From Bacillota bacterium (lineage in GTDB: Bacteria > Bacillota > DTU025 > MWDF01), in NCBI GenBank assembly GCA_029565935.1, contig JAKQNF010000001.1, forward strand, positions 1 to 64,000: a stretch of DNA of 64,000 nucleotides. Reading direction: 5' to 3'. The notes beneath the pieces were generated by a model. That model was not told the origin of the DNA. It did no database searches and was given only the letters and a program-made list of their open reading frames with translations. Every line of letters begins with the position of its first letter. The stretch's first letter is position 1. This document shows positions 47,478 to 57,836 of this stretch, piece by piece. The translations under genes and the position numbers were made by a program.

Positions 47478-49676
47478 ATGGGCCCCCTCTATGCGGAAGT
47501 CGCGGTAGACATAGTGCACAGACAGCTGGACCAGCTGTTCGACTATGAGGTGCCCGCCGGGCTGGACGTCAAGGTGGGCTCAAAGGTATCCGTGCCGTTC
47601 AGGAACAGGACAGTGGGCGGTTACGTCTTCGGCCTCTCCGGAAAAACCAGCATGGGGAAGGTGAAGAAGATAATCGTCCCCAAGGCAGGACTGCTCTCCG
47701 CCCCGGCCGAGCTGATGGATCTGGCCTCGTGGATGGCCTCCAGGTATCTCTGCCTTCGTATCGAGGCCGTCAAGCTGCTTTTCCCCCCGGGCAACGTACC
47801 TCTGGCGCCCGGGCTCATACCGTCCAAGGAGCTGCTGGAAGATCCTGAATCGTTCAGGGTCATGCTGAAAAGGAGCCCGGTAAGGCTAAGGCTCCTCGAC
47901 CAAATCCTGTCGGATTTCGAGGGCCGCGGGACCGTCCCGCTGAAGGAAGCGCTCGGGAAAAGCGGCGCCAGCGCGTCCGCCGCCCAGTCCCTCGTGAAAG
48001 AGGGGATGCTGGAGAGGTCTTACGTTACGCGAAAGCCCGCAGTGGAGCGCTCGACATCCGCCGTAAAGGACGTGATCTTGAGCGAGCACCAGGAAAACGC
48101 GCTCAACGCGATAGGGCAAGCCATGGCGCGAGGTGGTACCGTTCTCCTTAACGGCGTTACCGGCTCTGGGAAGACGGAAGTCTACATAAGGGCCCTCAAA
48201 AAGGCGATGGCAGAAGGCAAGCAGGGCATACTGCTAGTGCCTGACATCGCGCTGACACCCCAGATGTCCGACATAGTAAGGGCGCACTTTGGAAGTAGGG
48301 TGGCGGTCCTCCACAGCGGGTTGTCGGATTCGGAGAGGGCATATCACTGGTACATGGCGATGAAAGGCGACGTCGACGTGGTAGTCGGCGCAAGATCCGC
48401 GGTGTTCGCACCGCTTGCGCGCCTTGGGATCATCATAATGGACGAAGAGCACGACAGCTCCTACAAGCAGGAAGAAAGTCCCAGATACCATGCGAGGGAA
48501 GTGGCGGCGAAAAGGGCCGAGCTTTCAGGAGCGGCCCTCGTGCTAGGATCGGCAACCCCGTCGCTCGAGAGTTACAGCAGGGCGAAGGCCGGTGAGATGG
48601 TGCTTTGCGAACTACCCGAGAGGGTAGACGGAAGGGGCCTTCCTAAGATGGTCGTTGTCGACCGCAGGGACGAGATAAAAGCGGGCAACTACTCCTTCCT
48701 GAGCAGGAGGCTCAAAGCGGAGATGGACGCGGCCCTGATGAAGGGCGGAAGGGTCATGCTGTTCCTCAACAGGAGGGGCTATTCCCCCCTGGTGCTGTGC
48801 CGCGATTGCGGCTATACGATGAAGTGCCCCGACTGCGACGTCTCGCTCGTGTACCACTCTGACACGAAGACCGCGAGATGCCATTACTGCTATCACGAGG
48901 AGGCCGTGCCTGCGCTGTGCCCTTCGTGCAAGAGCAAGCGGCTCAAGATGTACGGCGTTGGCACGCAGAGGATGGAAGAGGAGCTTTCGAAGATGTTCCC
49001 CGGCCATGGAGTGGCCAGGATGGATGTGGACAGCACGAGGGCGCGCGGCTCGCACAGGAGGATACTGGACGATTTCAAGTCCGGCAGGGCCCCCATACTC
49101 GTCGGTACCCAGATGATAGCCAAGGGTCTCGACATCCCTGAAGTAACCCTCGTGGGCATCATCGCCGCCGACATGTCCCTAAAGTTCCCCGACTTCAGGG
49201 CCGCGGAAAGGACCTACCAGCTGGTGACTCAAGTCTCCGGAAGGGCCGGAAGGGGCACGGAGCCGGGGCTTGTGATAGTACAGACGTACAATCCGGACCA
49301 CTACAGCCTCAAATCGGCGGTGGAGGGCGATTTCAAGAGCTTCTACGAGACCGAGGCGAAGTCCAGGAAGGCCCTGGGCTATCCGCCGTTCGCCGAGATG
49401 GCGAGGATACTGGTGGTGTCGGCCTCTCCGTCCTTGGCCGAGTCCGCCGCCTCGTCGATTGCGAGAGGCATCAGGAAGGACGCGCAGGGCATAAGGGTCC
49501 TGGGTCCGTCGCCCGCACCTCTTTCGAGGGTTGAAGGTAAGAGCAGATGGCATATACTATTGTTATGCGAGAACAGGGAAACACTCGCAGGAAAACTTGA
49601 GGGGCTTGCAAGGGGCGGGGAAGAGCACGAGGGATGCTCGATCCGGATAGATTTCGACCCGCAGAGCACTCTTTAA
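47478..49676 (+). CDS. priA: Primosomal protein N' (helicase PriA)
   Basis: GVTGSGKTEVYIRAL; IIMDEEHDSSYKQEESPRYHAR; zinc-binding Cys clusters; QVSGRAGRG. Confidence 0.97.
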   Translation: MGPLYAEVAVDIVHRQLDQLFDYEVPAGLDVKVGSKVSVPFRNRTVGGYVFGLSGKTSMGKVKKIIVPKAGLLSAPAELMDLASWMASRYLCLRIEAVKLLFPPGNVPLAPGLIPSKELLEDPESFRVMLKRSPVRLRLLDQILSDFEGRGTVPLKEALGKSGASASAAQSLVKEGMLERSYVTRKPAVERSTSAVKDVILSEHQENALNAIGQAMARGGTVLLNGVTGSGKTEVYIRALKKAMAEGKQGILLVPDIALTPQMSDIVRAHFGSRVAVLHSGLSDSERAYHWYMAMKGDVDVVVGARSAVFAPLARLGIIIMDEEHDSSYKQEESPRYHAREVAAKRAELSGAALVLGSATPSLESYSRAKAGEMVLCELPERVDGRGLPKMVVVDRRDEIKAGNYSFLSRRLKAEMDAALMKGGRVMLFLNRRGYSPLVLCRDCGYTMKCPDCDVSLVYHSDTKTARCHYCYHEEAVPALCPSCKSKRLKMYGVGTQRMEEELSKMFPGHGVARMDVDSTRARGSHRRILDDFKSGRAPILVGTQMIAKGLDIPEVTLVGIIAADMSLKFPDFRAAERTYQLVTQVSGRAGRGTEPGLVIVQTYNPDHYSLKSAVEGDFKSFYETEAKSRKALGYPPFAEMARILVVSASPSLAESAASSIARGIRKDAQGIRVLGPSPAPLSRVEGKSRWHILLLCENRETLAGKLEGLARGGEEHEGCSIRIDFDPQSTL

Positions 49677-49695
49677 CGGAGGGATTTCTTAAGTA

Positions 49696-50178
49696 ATGCT
49701 CGATATCAGAAAAGACGGCGACCCGGTCTTGAGGAAGGTCGCAAAACCTGTGGCGAAGATCGACGAGAATGCGCTAAAGCTTGCGGCGGAGATGATCAAG
49801 ACGATGTACGAGGCCGACGGCGTAGGCCTCGCGGCGCCGCAGGTGGGCGAATCCATAAGACTTGTCGTATTTGATGTGGGCGACGGGCCGGTGACCATGT
49901 TCAATCCTGTGGTAACGGACTCCGATGGCCTGCTGGAATGCGAGGAGAGGTGCCTTTCGGTGCCCGGCAAGTACGCATTCATCGCAAGGCCCGAGACGGT
50001 GGAAGTGAAGTACCTGGACAGGTCCGGGAAGCACTGCAAGGTGAAGGGCGACGGACTTCTGGGAAGATGCCTGCAGCATGAGCTGGACCACCTTGACGGG
50101 AAGCTGTACACGGACCTCGCCAAGGAGGTCTTCACGGACGAGAAGGCCAAGGGCCCGGTGAAGGGGAGGTCCAGGTGA
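49696..50178 (+). CDS. def: Peptide deformylase
   Basis: GVGLAAPQVG; EERCLSVPG; LQHELDHLDG. Confidence 0.97.
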   Translation: MLDIRKDGDPVLRKVAKPVAKIDENALKLAAEMIKTMYEADGVGLAAPQVGESIRLVVFDVGDGPVTMFNPVVTDSDGLLECEERCLSVPGKYAFIARPETVEVKYLDRSGKHCKVKGDGLLGRCLQHELDHLDGKLYTDLAKEVFTDEKAKGPVKGRSR

Positions 50179-51143
50179 GACTGGTATACATGGGCACACC
50201 GGCGGCAGCGGTACCGCCCCTTGCGGCTATAAAAGCAGCGGGGCATGACGTCATCGCCGTCGTATGCCAGCCCGACAGGCCGAAAGGCCGCGGGAAGGAG
50301 ACGGTCCCGGGGGAAGTAAAGAAAGCGGCGCTTTCCATGGGACTAAGGGTGATGCAGCCGGAGAGGGCAAATGATCCTCGATTCGTGGAAGAGCTGGCTT
50401 CCATGGCGCCGGACGCGGTAGTCGTGATGGCGTACGGGCAGAAGATACCAAAGGCGGCGCTCGACATACCCAGGCATGGGTTCATAAACATCCATGCGTC
50501 GCTGCTTCCAGAGTACAGGGGGGCCGCTCCCGTCCAAAGGGCGCTGATGGACGGCAAAAGCTCCACAGGGGTCACGATAATGTACATGAACGAGGGCATG
50601 GACGAGGGAGATGTCGGCTTAGTGCGCGAAATCCCTATCCTGCCGGACGACGACTCAGGTTCGGTGATGGACAAGGTGTCCGCCGCCGGCTCAGAACTAA
50701 TCGTACGGATGCTACGTTTGTTGGATAAGGGGGAAGCGCCCAGGAAGCCGCAGAATCCGTCCAAGGCAAGCACCGCGGGGAAGATTACCCGCGGCGACGA
50801 GACCATAGACTGGGGCCGCGGGAAGGACGACGTAGTGAACCTGGTAAGGGCGCTCGCACCGGATCCCGGGGCGAGGACGAAGCTAGGCGGCAACGAGATG
50901 AAGGTGCTGAAGGCCAGGGCCTTGGACGATGACGAGGCGGCCCAGCTAGGACTTCCGGCAAACAGGCCCGGGCTGGCTTTCGCCGGCAAGGATTCGTCGG
51001 CATACGCATCCGCCTCTAACGGTTGGGTCGAGATCCTGACGGTGAGGCCGTCCGGTGGCAGGACGATGGATTGCAGGGCCTTCGTGAGGGGAAGAAGGCT
51101 CACCGGCGAGACTGACACGGAATACATTGCTCATGTGAGGTGA
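50175..51143 (+). CDS. fmt: Methionyl-tRNA formyltransferase
   Basis: VYMGTPAAAVPPL; INIHASLLPEYRGAAPVQRAL; MDEGDVGL. Confidence 0.97.
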   Translation: MRLVYMGTPAAAVPPLAAIKAAGHDVIAVVCQPDRPKGRGKETVPGEVKKAALSMGLRVMQPERANDPRFVEELASMAPDAVVVMAYGQKIPKAALDIPRHGFINIHASLLPEYRGAAPVQRALMDGKSSTGVTIMYMNEGMDEGDVGLVREIPILPDDDSGSVMDKVSAAGSELIVRMLRLLDKGEAPRKPQNPSKASTAGKITRGDETIDWGRGKDDVVNLVRALAPDPGARTKLGGNEMKVLKARALDDDEAAQLGLPANRPGLAFAGKDSSAYASASNGWVEILTVRPSGGRTMDCRAFVRGRRLTGETDTEYIAHVR

Positions 51144-51148
51144 TATAG

Positions 51149-51844
51149 ATGTTCTACGGTTTCGATCCTACATACATACTGATAATACCCGCGATGATAT
51201 TCGCGCTCTATGCGCAGTCGAAGGTTAACGGAACCTTCCAGAAGTACCTGCAGGTGAGGTCCCAGAAAGGATACACCGGCTACGAGGTGGCGAAGAGCAT
51301 ACTCGACGCCAGCGGGGCTTCAAACATAACCCTGGAGCCGGTCGAGGGCATGCTCTCGGACCACTTCGATCCCAGGAACAACAAGCTGGGCCTCTCGAAG
51401 GAGGTCTACTCCGGGAACTCGGTGGCGTCGCTTGCCGTGGCTGCGCACGAGACCGGGCATGCGCTCCAGCACAAGGACGGTTACTCGCCGTTGGCCTTCA
51501 GGAACGCCATAATCCCCGTGGCCCAGATCGGCTCGTTCCTTGCGATACCCCTGTTCATACTTGGGCTGCTGTTCAGCTCCGGAGGAACCTTGCTGATGGA
51601 CATCGGCATATGGCTGTTCGCAGGCTCGGTCGCCTTCACGGTGATCACCCTGCCGGTGGAGTTCAACGCATCGAAAAGGGCGCTGCAGATGCTAGAAGCG
51701 GGCGGTTACTTGAACTCGGATGAAGTGCCCCAGGCGAAGCAGGTACTGGATGCCGCGGCGCTTACCTACGTCGCCGCCACGGCCGTCGCCCTCACACAGC
51801 TTCTGAGGCTCATACTGCTGAGGAACAGCAGGCGTCGTGGATAG
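51149..51844 (+). CDS. Zinc metallopeptidase, YugP family
   Basis: HETGHALQHKDGYSP; EFNASKRAL. Confidence 0.92.
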   Translation: MFYGFDPTYILIIPAMIFALYAQSKVNGTFQKYLQVRSQKGYTGYEVAKSILDASGASNITLEPVEGMLSDHFDPRNNKLGLSKEVYSGNSVASLAVAAHETGHALQHKDGYSPLAFRNAIIPVAQIGSFLAIPLFILGLLFSSGGTLLMDIGIWLFAGSVAFTVITLPVEFNASKRALQMLEAGGYLNSDEVPQAKQVLDAAALTYVAATAVALTQLLRLILLRNSRRRG

Positions 51845-53207
51845 GAAGCCGGATTTCAATAGGCTGGAAGGCACCTCCAGGGATTTTGCGCTGGAGGTGC
51901 TTTACTATTGCCATGAGAAGGGCATGTTCGCGCATAAGGCCCTGACGGTGGCAGCCGTTGGCAAGACGGGTGAGAAAGCGTCCAGGAGCGCCACCACCGA
52001 GATGTCGTTCGGCTCCATAAGGAGGCTCATCTCGCTTGACAGGGCGATCTCGCAAGCATCCGGCAGGGCCATCGAAGCAGTCGACCCCCTTCTGGCGGAT
52101 ATACTCAGAATCGCCGTCTATCAGCTGCTTTACATGCGCAAAGAAGCGTCGTACGCGGTCGTGGATTCTGCCGTGGAACAGGCAAAGAGGCTCATCGGGA
52201 AGGGAGCTTCCGGCTTTGCGAACGCGGTATTGCGGAAAGTCGCCGCGGCGGGGTTCGCCTTGGAGCTGCCCGATCCGGGATCCGATCCGGCGGCATGGCT
52301 TTCGGTGGCCGAATCGCACCCTCTATGGATAGTGGAGGACTGGACCGAAAGGTTCGGCATGGAAGCGGCGACCGGCATGTGCAGGTATGACAACGAGACC
52401 CCGCCCGCGTTCGTGAGGGTGAACTCCATGAAGCTCACGAGGGACGAGCTGATCGATAGACTGGCAGAAAAAGGGTCAAGACCGGCCCCCGGAGGCATAT
52501 CCCCTTATGCGGTAAAGCTTCCTTCATGGGATTCGGTGGCTTCTGGGGACGCCTTCGAGGAGGGCCTGTACTCGGTGCAGGACCAGTCCTCGATGTTAGT
52601 GGCCGAGATGCTGGCGCCTAAACCTGGCGAATTCGTGATAGACATGTGCGCGGCCCCCGGGGGCAAGACCTGCCATGCCGCCGAACTGGCTCAAGATGGG
52701 GCGAGAGTGCTCGCGTGTGATTCTAATGCAAAGAGGCTCGACCTGGTGGGCCAGAATGCAAGGAGGCTATCGCTGAAATCCGTTGAGACCATGACGGCTG
52801 ATGCATCAAAGCTGCATGAGAAGTTCGCCGGCAAGGCGGATGCCGTGATGGCGGACGTGCCCTGTTCCGGCTTGGGGGTCCTCTCGAGGAGGCCGGACGC
52901 AAGATGGCGCAAGGATCCTTCACAAGCTGAGGAGTTCGCGAAGATAAGCTCGTCCATACTAGACTCGGCGGCACAGTGCCTAAGACCTGGCGGAAGGCTG
53001 GTCTTCAGCACATGTACCGTATCGGAACGCGAGAACGAAAAGCAGCTGGAGGATTTCCTGTCAAGGCACCACGACTTCTTCCCCGTGCCGCTTAAAAGAC
53101 TGGAAACCCTGGGCATATCCGGCGAAGGAAGCGGATATGCGCAACTGCTTCAGGGAATACATGAATCAGACGGCTTCTTCATAGCCCTGCTTCATAAGTC
53201 AAATTAG
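51837..53207 (+). CDS. rsmB: 16S rRNA (cytosine-C5)-methyltransferase RsmB (NusB domain + SAM domain)
   Basis: N-terminal NusB-like; CAAPGGKTCHAAEL; DVPCSGLGVLSRRPDARW. Confidence 0.95.
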   Translation: MDRKPDFNRLEGTSRDFALEVLYYCHEKGMFAHKALTVAAVGKTGEKASRSATTEMSFGSIRRLISLDRAISQASGRAIEAVDPLLADILRIAVYQLLYMRKEASYAVVDSAVEQAKRLIGKGASGFANAVLRKVAAAGFALELPDPGSDPAAWLSVAESHPLWIVEDWTERFGMEAATGMCRYDNETPPAFVRVNSMKLTRDELIDRLAEKGSRPAPGGISPYAVKLPSWDSVASGDAFEEGLYSVQDQSSMLVAEMLAPKPGEFVIDMCAAPGGKTCHAAELAQDGARVLACDSNAKRLDLVGQNARRLSLKSVETMTADASKLHEKFAGKADAVMADVPCSGLGVLSRRPDARWRKDPSQAEEFAKISSSILDSAAQCLRPGGRLVFSTCTVSERENEKQLEDFLSRHHDFFPVPLKRLETLGISGEGSGYAQLLQGIHESDGFFIALLHKSN

Positions 53208-53242
53208 GTATTCTACTATGCCAACCTATCGGAACTTATAGT

Positions 53243-53261
53243 ATCATTATAGAATAATGAT
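53243..53261 (+). promoter_or_regulatory. Perfect inverted repeat upstream of dut
   Basis: ATCATTA-TAGAA-TAATGAT. Confidence 0.4.
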
Positions 53262-53289
53262 GAATAAAGGTTCGGGAGGTACGGCTCAA

Positions 53290-53736
53290 ATGCATGTGAA
53301 GGTGGGCGTGAAGGTCCTACCGCACGGGGACGAAGGCTGGTTCCCCCAGTATATGACGGAAGGATCGTCCGGCGCCGACCTCAGGGCGGCGGTGGACTTG
53401 CCACTGACCATAGAGCCCCTGCAAAGGGCCGTAGTGCCGACAGGGTTGGCCCTTTCGATACCTGCGGGATACGAGGGCCAGGTGAGGCCGAGGTCGGGAT
53501 TGGCCGCGAGGAACGGCATCACGATGCTCAACTCGCCCGGTACCATAGACAGCGACTACAGGGGCGAGGTTAAGGTAATAATGATCAACCTGGGCGGCGA
53601 GCCCTTCACCCTCAACAGGGGAGAGAGGATAGCCCAGCTGGTGATATCAAGGACCGAGAGGGCGTCTTTCGAGGCAACCGACCGGCTCGACGATACGGAA
53701 AGAGGCCACGGCGGCTTCGGACACACGGGGATGTAG
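53290..53736 (+). CDS. dut: dUTPase
   Basis: [49 protein letters not shown]; start re-assigned to ATG 53290 with GGGAGGT SD. Confidence 0.93.
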   Translation: MHVKVGVKVLPHGDEGWFPQYMTEGSSGADLRAAVDLPLTIEPLQRAVVPTGLALSIPAGYEGQVRPRSGLAARNGITMLNSPGTIDSDYRGEVKVIMINLGGEPFTLNRGERIAQLVISRTERASFEATDRLDDTERGHGGFGHTGM

Positions 53737-53748
53737 GAGGGGATTTCC

Positions 53749-54546
53749 TTGTCGGAAATCAAGGTATTGGTTACTGGAGCTTGTGGCAAGATGGGCAGGG
53801 AAGTAGTGAAGGCCATCGCCGCACAGCATGACATGAGGCTCGTAGCGGCCGTGGACCGCTCCCAAACAGGGGAGGATATCGGCAGCATCTGCGGCCTGGG
53901 GGAGCTAGGCGTGAAGGTGGGCGCCTCCCTAGAGGGCGCGATCAAAGAAGCCAGGCCGGACGTGATGGTAGACTTCACGGTGGCAGAAGCTGCCGCCGAG
54001 AATGTAGGCAAGGCAATAGCCCTTGGGTTGAAATGGGTGGTCGGTACCACCGGCATGCCTAAGGGCACCGTGGACCGCCTGGTACAGGAATCTACCAAGG
54101 CCGGGGTGGGCGGACTGCTGGCCCCGAATTTCGCGATCGGCGCCGTGCTCATGATGCAGATGTCGAAGGTGGCCGCGAAGTACATGCCGGACTGCGAGAT
54201 AATTGAGCTCCATCACGACAAGAAGCTGGATGCCCCGTCGGGAACGGCCAAGGCCACAGCGGCGATGATGGCCGCCGAGGGCGGCCGCTCAAGGGCGCAT
54301 GACGCGGAGGAGCCGCCTTCCAGGGGCGGCGAGTTCGACGGGATAAAGATACATAGCGTGAGACTACAGGGCTTCGTCGCCCACCAGGAGGTGATCTTCG
54401 GCGGCCTCGGACAAGTGCTTACTATAAGGCACGATTCGTTGGGCAGGGAATCCTTCATGCCCGGCGTGATCCTGGCCGTAAGGAAGGTCATGGGGCTTGA
54501 CGGGCCGGTAATCGGCCTTGAGAAGGTAATGGGCCTCGACTTCTGA
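53749..54546 (+). CDS. dapB: 4-hydroxy-tetrahydrodipicolinate reductase
   Basis: VTGACGKMGREVVKAI; ELHHDKKLDAPSGTAKATA. Confidence 0.96.
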   Translation: MSEIKVLVTGACGKMGREVVKAIAAQHDMRLVAAVDRSQTGEDIGSICGLGELGVKVGASLEGAIKEARPDVMVDFTVAEAAAENVGKAIALGLKWVVGTTGMPKGTVDRLVQESTKAGVGGLLAPNFAIGAVLMMQMSKVAAKYMPDCEIIELHHDKKLDAPSGTAKATAAMMAAEGGRSRAHDAEEPPSRGGEFDGIKIHSVRLQGFVAHQEVIFGGLGQVLTIRHDSLGRESFMPGVILAVRKVMGLDGPVIGLEKVMGLDF

Positions 54547-54563
54547 AGAATGAAGGTGTTCGT

Positions 54564-55580
54564 ATGTCGAAAGTATGCGTAGTAGGCGCTACCGGCGCCG
54601 TAGGCAGAGAGATGGTGCAGGGCCTGAAGGAGCTGGCGTATCCTGTTTCAGAGCTCAGGCTGCTTGCTTCGGAACACTCGGCGGGGAAGACGATGGATAC
54701 CCCGTACGGGCAGATAAAGGTAGAGAAGGCGACCCCTGATTCGTTCGTGGGCATGGACGTGGCCTTCTTCAGCGCAGGATCCGTCGTGTCCAAGGAACTT
54801 GCCCCGGAGGCCGCCAGGCGCGGCTGCCTGGTGGTGGACAATTCCAGCGCCTGGAGGATGGATCCCGAAGTACCGCTGGTCGTGCCGGAGATCAACATCG
54901 AGGCGGCGAGGAAGAACAAGGGCATCATAGCAAATCCTAACTGCAGCACGATCATCATGTGCGTGGCGATAGAGCCGATCTATCGCAAGTACGGGATCAA
55001 GAGGGTGATCGCCGTCACCTATCAGGCTGTGTCGGGAGCGGGGTGGGCCGCTATAGAGGAGCTCAGGAAGGAAAGCGAGGACGTGCTGGCCGGACGGCAG
55101 GCAAGACCCGAGGTCCTGCCGGTGAAGACCGGTGCAGTCCACCACCAGATAGCATTCAACCTCATACCCCAGATAGACGTATTCATGGAGGACGGCTACA
55201 CGAAAGAGGAGCACAAGATGGTCGACGAGACCAGGAAGATCTTCGGCGACCAGTCCATCAAGGTATGCGCGACGACGGTCCGGGTGCCGGTGTTCCGCTC
55301 CCACTCGGAGGCCCTTATCGTGGAGACCGCGAAGGATTTCGACATCGAGGACGTGAAGGACGCCATCGCCACCGGCAAGGGCCTGGTGCTTGAGGACGAT
55401 CCTGCGAAGTACGTATACCCGATGCCCTTCAAGGTGGCGGGCAGCACGCTCGTGCACGTCGGCAGGGTCAGGGTGGACTACACCGCCCCCAGGTCGATAG
55501 CGCTGTGGGCCGTCGGCGACCAGCTCAAGAAGGGCGCAGCCACGAATGCCATCCAGATAGCCATGGGGCTGTTGGAATGA
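54564..55580 (+). CDS. asd: Aspartate-semialdehyde dehydrogenase
   Basis: VVGATGAVGREMVQGL; NPNCSTIIM; YQAVSGAG. Confidence 0.96.
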   Translation: MSKVCVVGATGAVGREMVQGLKELAYPVSELRLLASEHSAGKTMDTPYGQIKVEKATPDSFVGMDVAFFSAGSVVSKELAPEAARRGCLVVDNSSAWRMDPEVPLVVPEINIEAARKNKGIIANPNCSTIIMCVAIEPIYRKYGIKRVIAVTYQAVSGAGWAAIEELRKESEDVLAGRQARPEVLPVKTGAVHHQIAFNLIPQIDVFMEDGYTKEEHKMVDETRKIFGDQSIKVCATTVRVPVFRSHSEALIVETAKDFDIEDVKDAIATGKGLVLEDDPAKYVYPMPFKVAGSTLVHVGRVRVDYTAPRSIALWAVGDQLKKGAATNAIQIAMGLLE

Positions 55581-55596
55581 TCGGGGGTGCGTCTTC

Positions 55597-56814
55597 TTGG
55601 GAATCGTAGTACAGAAATTCGGCGGCACCTCGGTGGCGTCGAGGGATTCTTGCGCCAAGGTCGCGGCTAAGGTCAAGAAGGCGATAGGCGCCGGCTACAA
55701 GGTGGTGGTCGTAGTCTCGGCCATGGGCAGGAGGCCCGCGCCGTACGCAACAGACACGCTGCTCGACCTCATATCCTCCTACTGTCCTGACGTCGAATCC
55801 AGGGAGAGGGACGCGATAGCGTCATGCGGGGAAGTCATATCCGCCGCCATCCTGGCCTCGGCGCTTAAGGCCGAGGGCCTGAAGGCAATGTCGATGACCG
55901 GATTCCAAGCGGGCATCGTCACGGACGGCAACTTCACGGACGCGAGGATATCGTCCATAGACGTAACCAGGATCTCCCAGCTGCTCGAAGAGGGTACGGT
56001 GCCCGTAGTGGCGGGCTTCCAGGGGATAAACAAGTCTGGGGACGTGACCACGCTCGGAAGGGGCGGCAGCGACACGACCGCTGCGGCTTTGGCCGCGGCC
56101 CTCAAGGCGGAGAAAGTTGAGATCTACACGGACGTCGAAGGGGTAATGACGGCCGACCCCAGGATAGTCCCGGAGGCGCGTTTCCAGAAGAACGTCTCCT
56201 ACCACGACATGGCGGAGATGGCCAACCTCGGCTCGAAGGTGGTGCACCCCAGGGCCGTGGAGATCGCGATGAAATCCAGGACCCCTCTTGTCATAAGGAA
56301 TACGTTCTCCGAATCCGAGGGAACCTTGGTGGACGACGGGCCGATAAGCGACGTGGGATCGACCGTGCCGGACAAGCCCGTCTCCGGCATCACCCATACT
56401 CTGGGGGTCACGAGGGTGCTCATAGACATCAGCGGAAGGTCTGGTGAGGACGTCTCCCTTGAGGTGCTGGACAAGCTCGCTACGGCTGGAATCTCCATAG
56501 ACATGATAAGCCTGTTCGCCGACAGGGTGGCGTTCATAGTTTCCGACAAGGACGCGGACAGGACGGAGGCCTGCCTGGCAGGGATGGGCTTCGAGTTCTC
56601 GACGAAGCGCGGATGCGGGACGGTATCGGTCGTAGGTCAGATCATGAGGGGAATCCCGGGCGTGATGTCGAAGGTAGTAAAAGCGCTGAGGGACGCGGGC
56701 ATAGAGATCATCCAGACGTCGGACTCGCATAACTCCATATCCTGCCTGATGAGGGCGGAGGACGTCGAAAAGGCCGCCAGGGCGCTTCACAGCGAATTCG
56801 AGCCTGGCATGTGA
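55597..56814 (+). CDS. lysC: Aspartate kinase with ACT domains
   Basis: VQKFGGTSVAS; TLGRGGSDTTAAALA; YTDVEGVMTADPRIV. Confidence 0.96.
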   Translation: MGIVVQKFGGTSVASRDSCAKVAAKVKKAIGAGYKVVVVVSAMGRRPAPYATDTLLDLISSYCPDVESRERDAIASCGEVISAAILASALKAEGLKAMSMTGFQAGIVTDGNFTDARISSIDVTRISQLLEEGTVPVVAGFQGINKSGDVTTLGRGGSDTTAAALAAALKAEKVEIYTDVEGVMTADPRIVPEARFQKNVSYHDMAEMANLGSKVVHPRAVEIAMKSRTPLVIRNTFSESEGTLVDDGPISDVGSTVPDKPVSGITHTLGVTRVLIDISGRSGEDVSLEVLDKLATAGISIDMISLFADRVAFIVSDKDADRTEACLAGMGFEFSTKRGCGTVSVVGQIMRGIPGVMSKVVKALRDAGIEIIQTSDSHNSISCLMRAEDVEKAARALHSEFEPGM

Positions 56815-56831
56815 GGAACGGAGGGATTGGC

Positions 56832-57728
56832 ATGTTGATAAACGGAAAGAAGCTAAGGGTGCTCACAGCCATGGTGACCCCTATGAAAGAGGACCTCTCG
56901 GTGGATTATGCCAAGGCCGAGAAACTGGCCGACTTCCTCATCAGGAACGGCTCTGACGCCCTGGTGGTGAGCGGGACGACAGGCGAATCGCCGACTCTGA
57001 CGTCGGAGGAGAAGCTTAACTTGTTCTCCGCGGTGAAGGGCGCAGTAGGGGGCAGGGCCCCGATAATCGCCGGCACCGGAGGCAACGATACAGCATCGTC
57101 GATAGAGTTCACAAAGAAGGCCGAGAAGTTGGGCGTCGACGGATGCATGCTCGTCACGCCGTACTACAACAAACCACCGCAGGCGGGGCTCAAGCGCCAC
57201 TTCTCGATGATAGCGAAGAGCACGAAGCTGCCCGTGCTGCTCTACGTGGTGCCGGGAAGGACCGGGGTGAACATGCTCGCGGAGACCACGCTCGCATTGG
57301 CAAGGGAGCATGAGAACATAGTGGCGGTCAAGGAAGCTTCAGGGAGCCTCGACCAGGCGGCTGAGATAGTGACGGGGGCGCCGAAGGGCTTTTCGGTGCT
57401 CAGCGGCGACGACAACCTCACAGTGCCCCTCATGTCGGTGGGTGCCGACGGCATCGTGAGCGTCGCTTCGCACATCTGCGGCAACGAGATACACGACATG
57501 GTGTACGCGTTCGCGGCGGGAGACCCCAAGAAGGCGGCGGAGCTGCACAGGAGGCTGCTGCCTGTGTTCAAGGCGGTCTTCATCAACACGAACCCGATAC
57601 CGGTCAAAGCCGCGCTGTCGCTGGTGGGCATAGACGCAGGACCGGTGAGGCCGCCGCTCGTCGACCTGACCGAAGCGGAGATGGCGAAGGTAAGGTCTGC
57701 GTTCGAAGCGGCCGGACTGAGAAGATAG
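56832..57728 (+). CDS. dapA: 4-hydroxy-tetrahydrodipicolinate synthase
   Basis: VVSGTTGESPTLTSEEK; VLLYVVPGRTGVN; AVKEASGSLDQ; ATG at 56832 with SD. Confidence 0.96.
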   Translation: MLINGKKLRVLTAMVTPMKEDLSVDYAKAEKLADFLIRNGSDALVVSGTTGESPTLTSEEKLNLFSAVKGAVGGRAPIIAGTGGNDTASSIEFTKKAEKLGVDGCMLVTPYYNKPPQAGLKRHFSMIAKSTKLPVLLYVVPGRTGVNMLAETTLALAREHENIVAVKEASGSLDQAAEIVTGAPKGFSVLSGDDNLTVPLMSVGADGIVSVASHICGNEIHDMVYAFAAGDPKKAAELHRRLLPVFKAVFINTNPIPVKAALSLVGIDAGPVRPPLVDLTEAEMAKVRSAFEAAGLRR

Positions 57729-57747
57729 GCATGTATGCAAAACCTTA

Positions 57748-57779
57748 GGCCGGGGCGGCATGGATCCGCCCTCGGCCTG
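57748..57779 (+). terminator. GC-rich hairpin downstream of dapA
   Basis: AGGCCGGGGCGG...CCGCCCTCGGCCT, one bulge. Confidence 0.55.
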
Positions 57780-57836
57780 GTGCGCATGTACGAGACATAG
57801 GACAGATAACAACGAAAAGACGATAAGGAGGCAATC

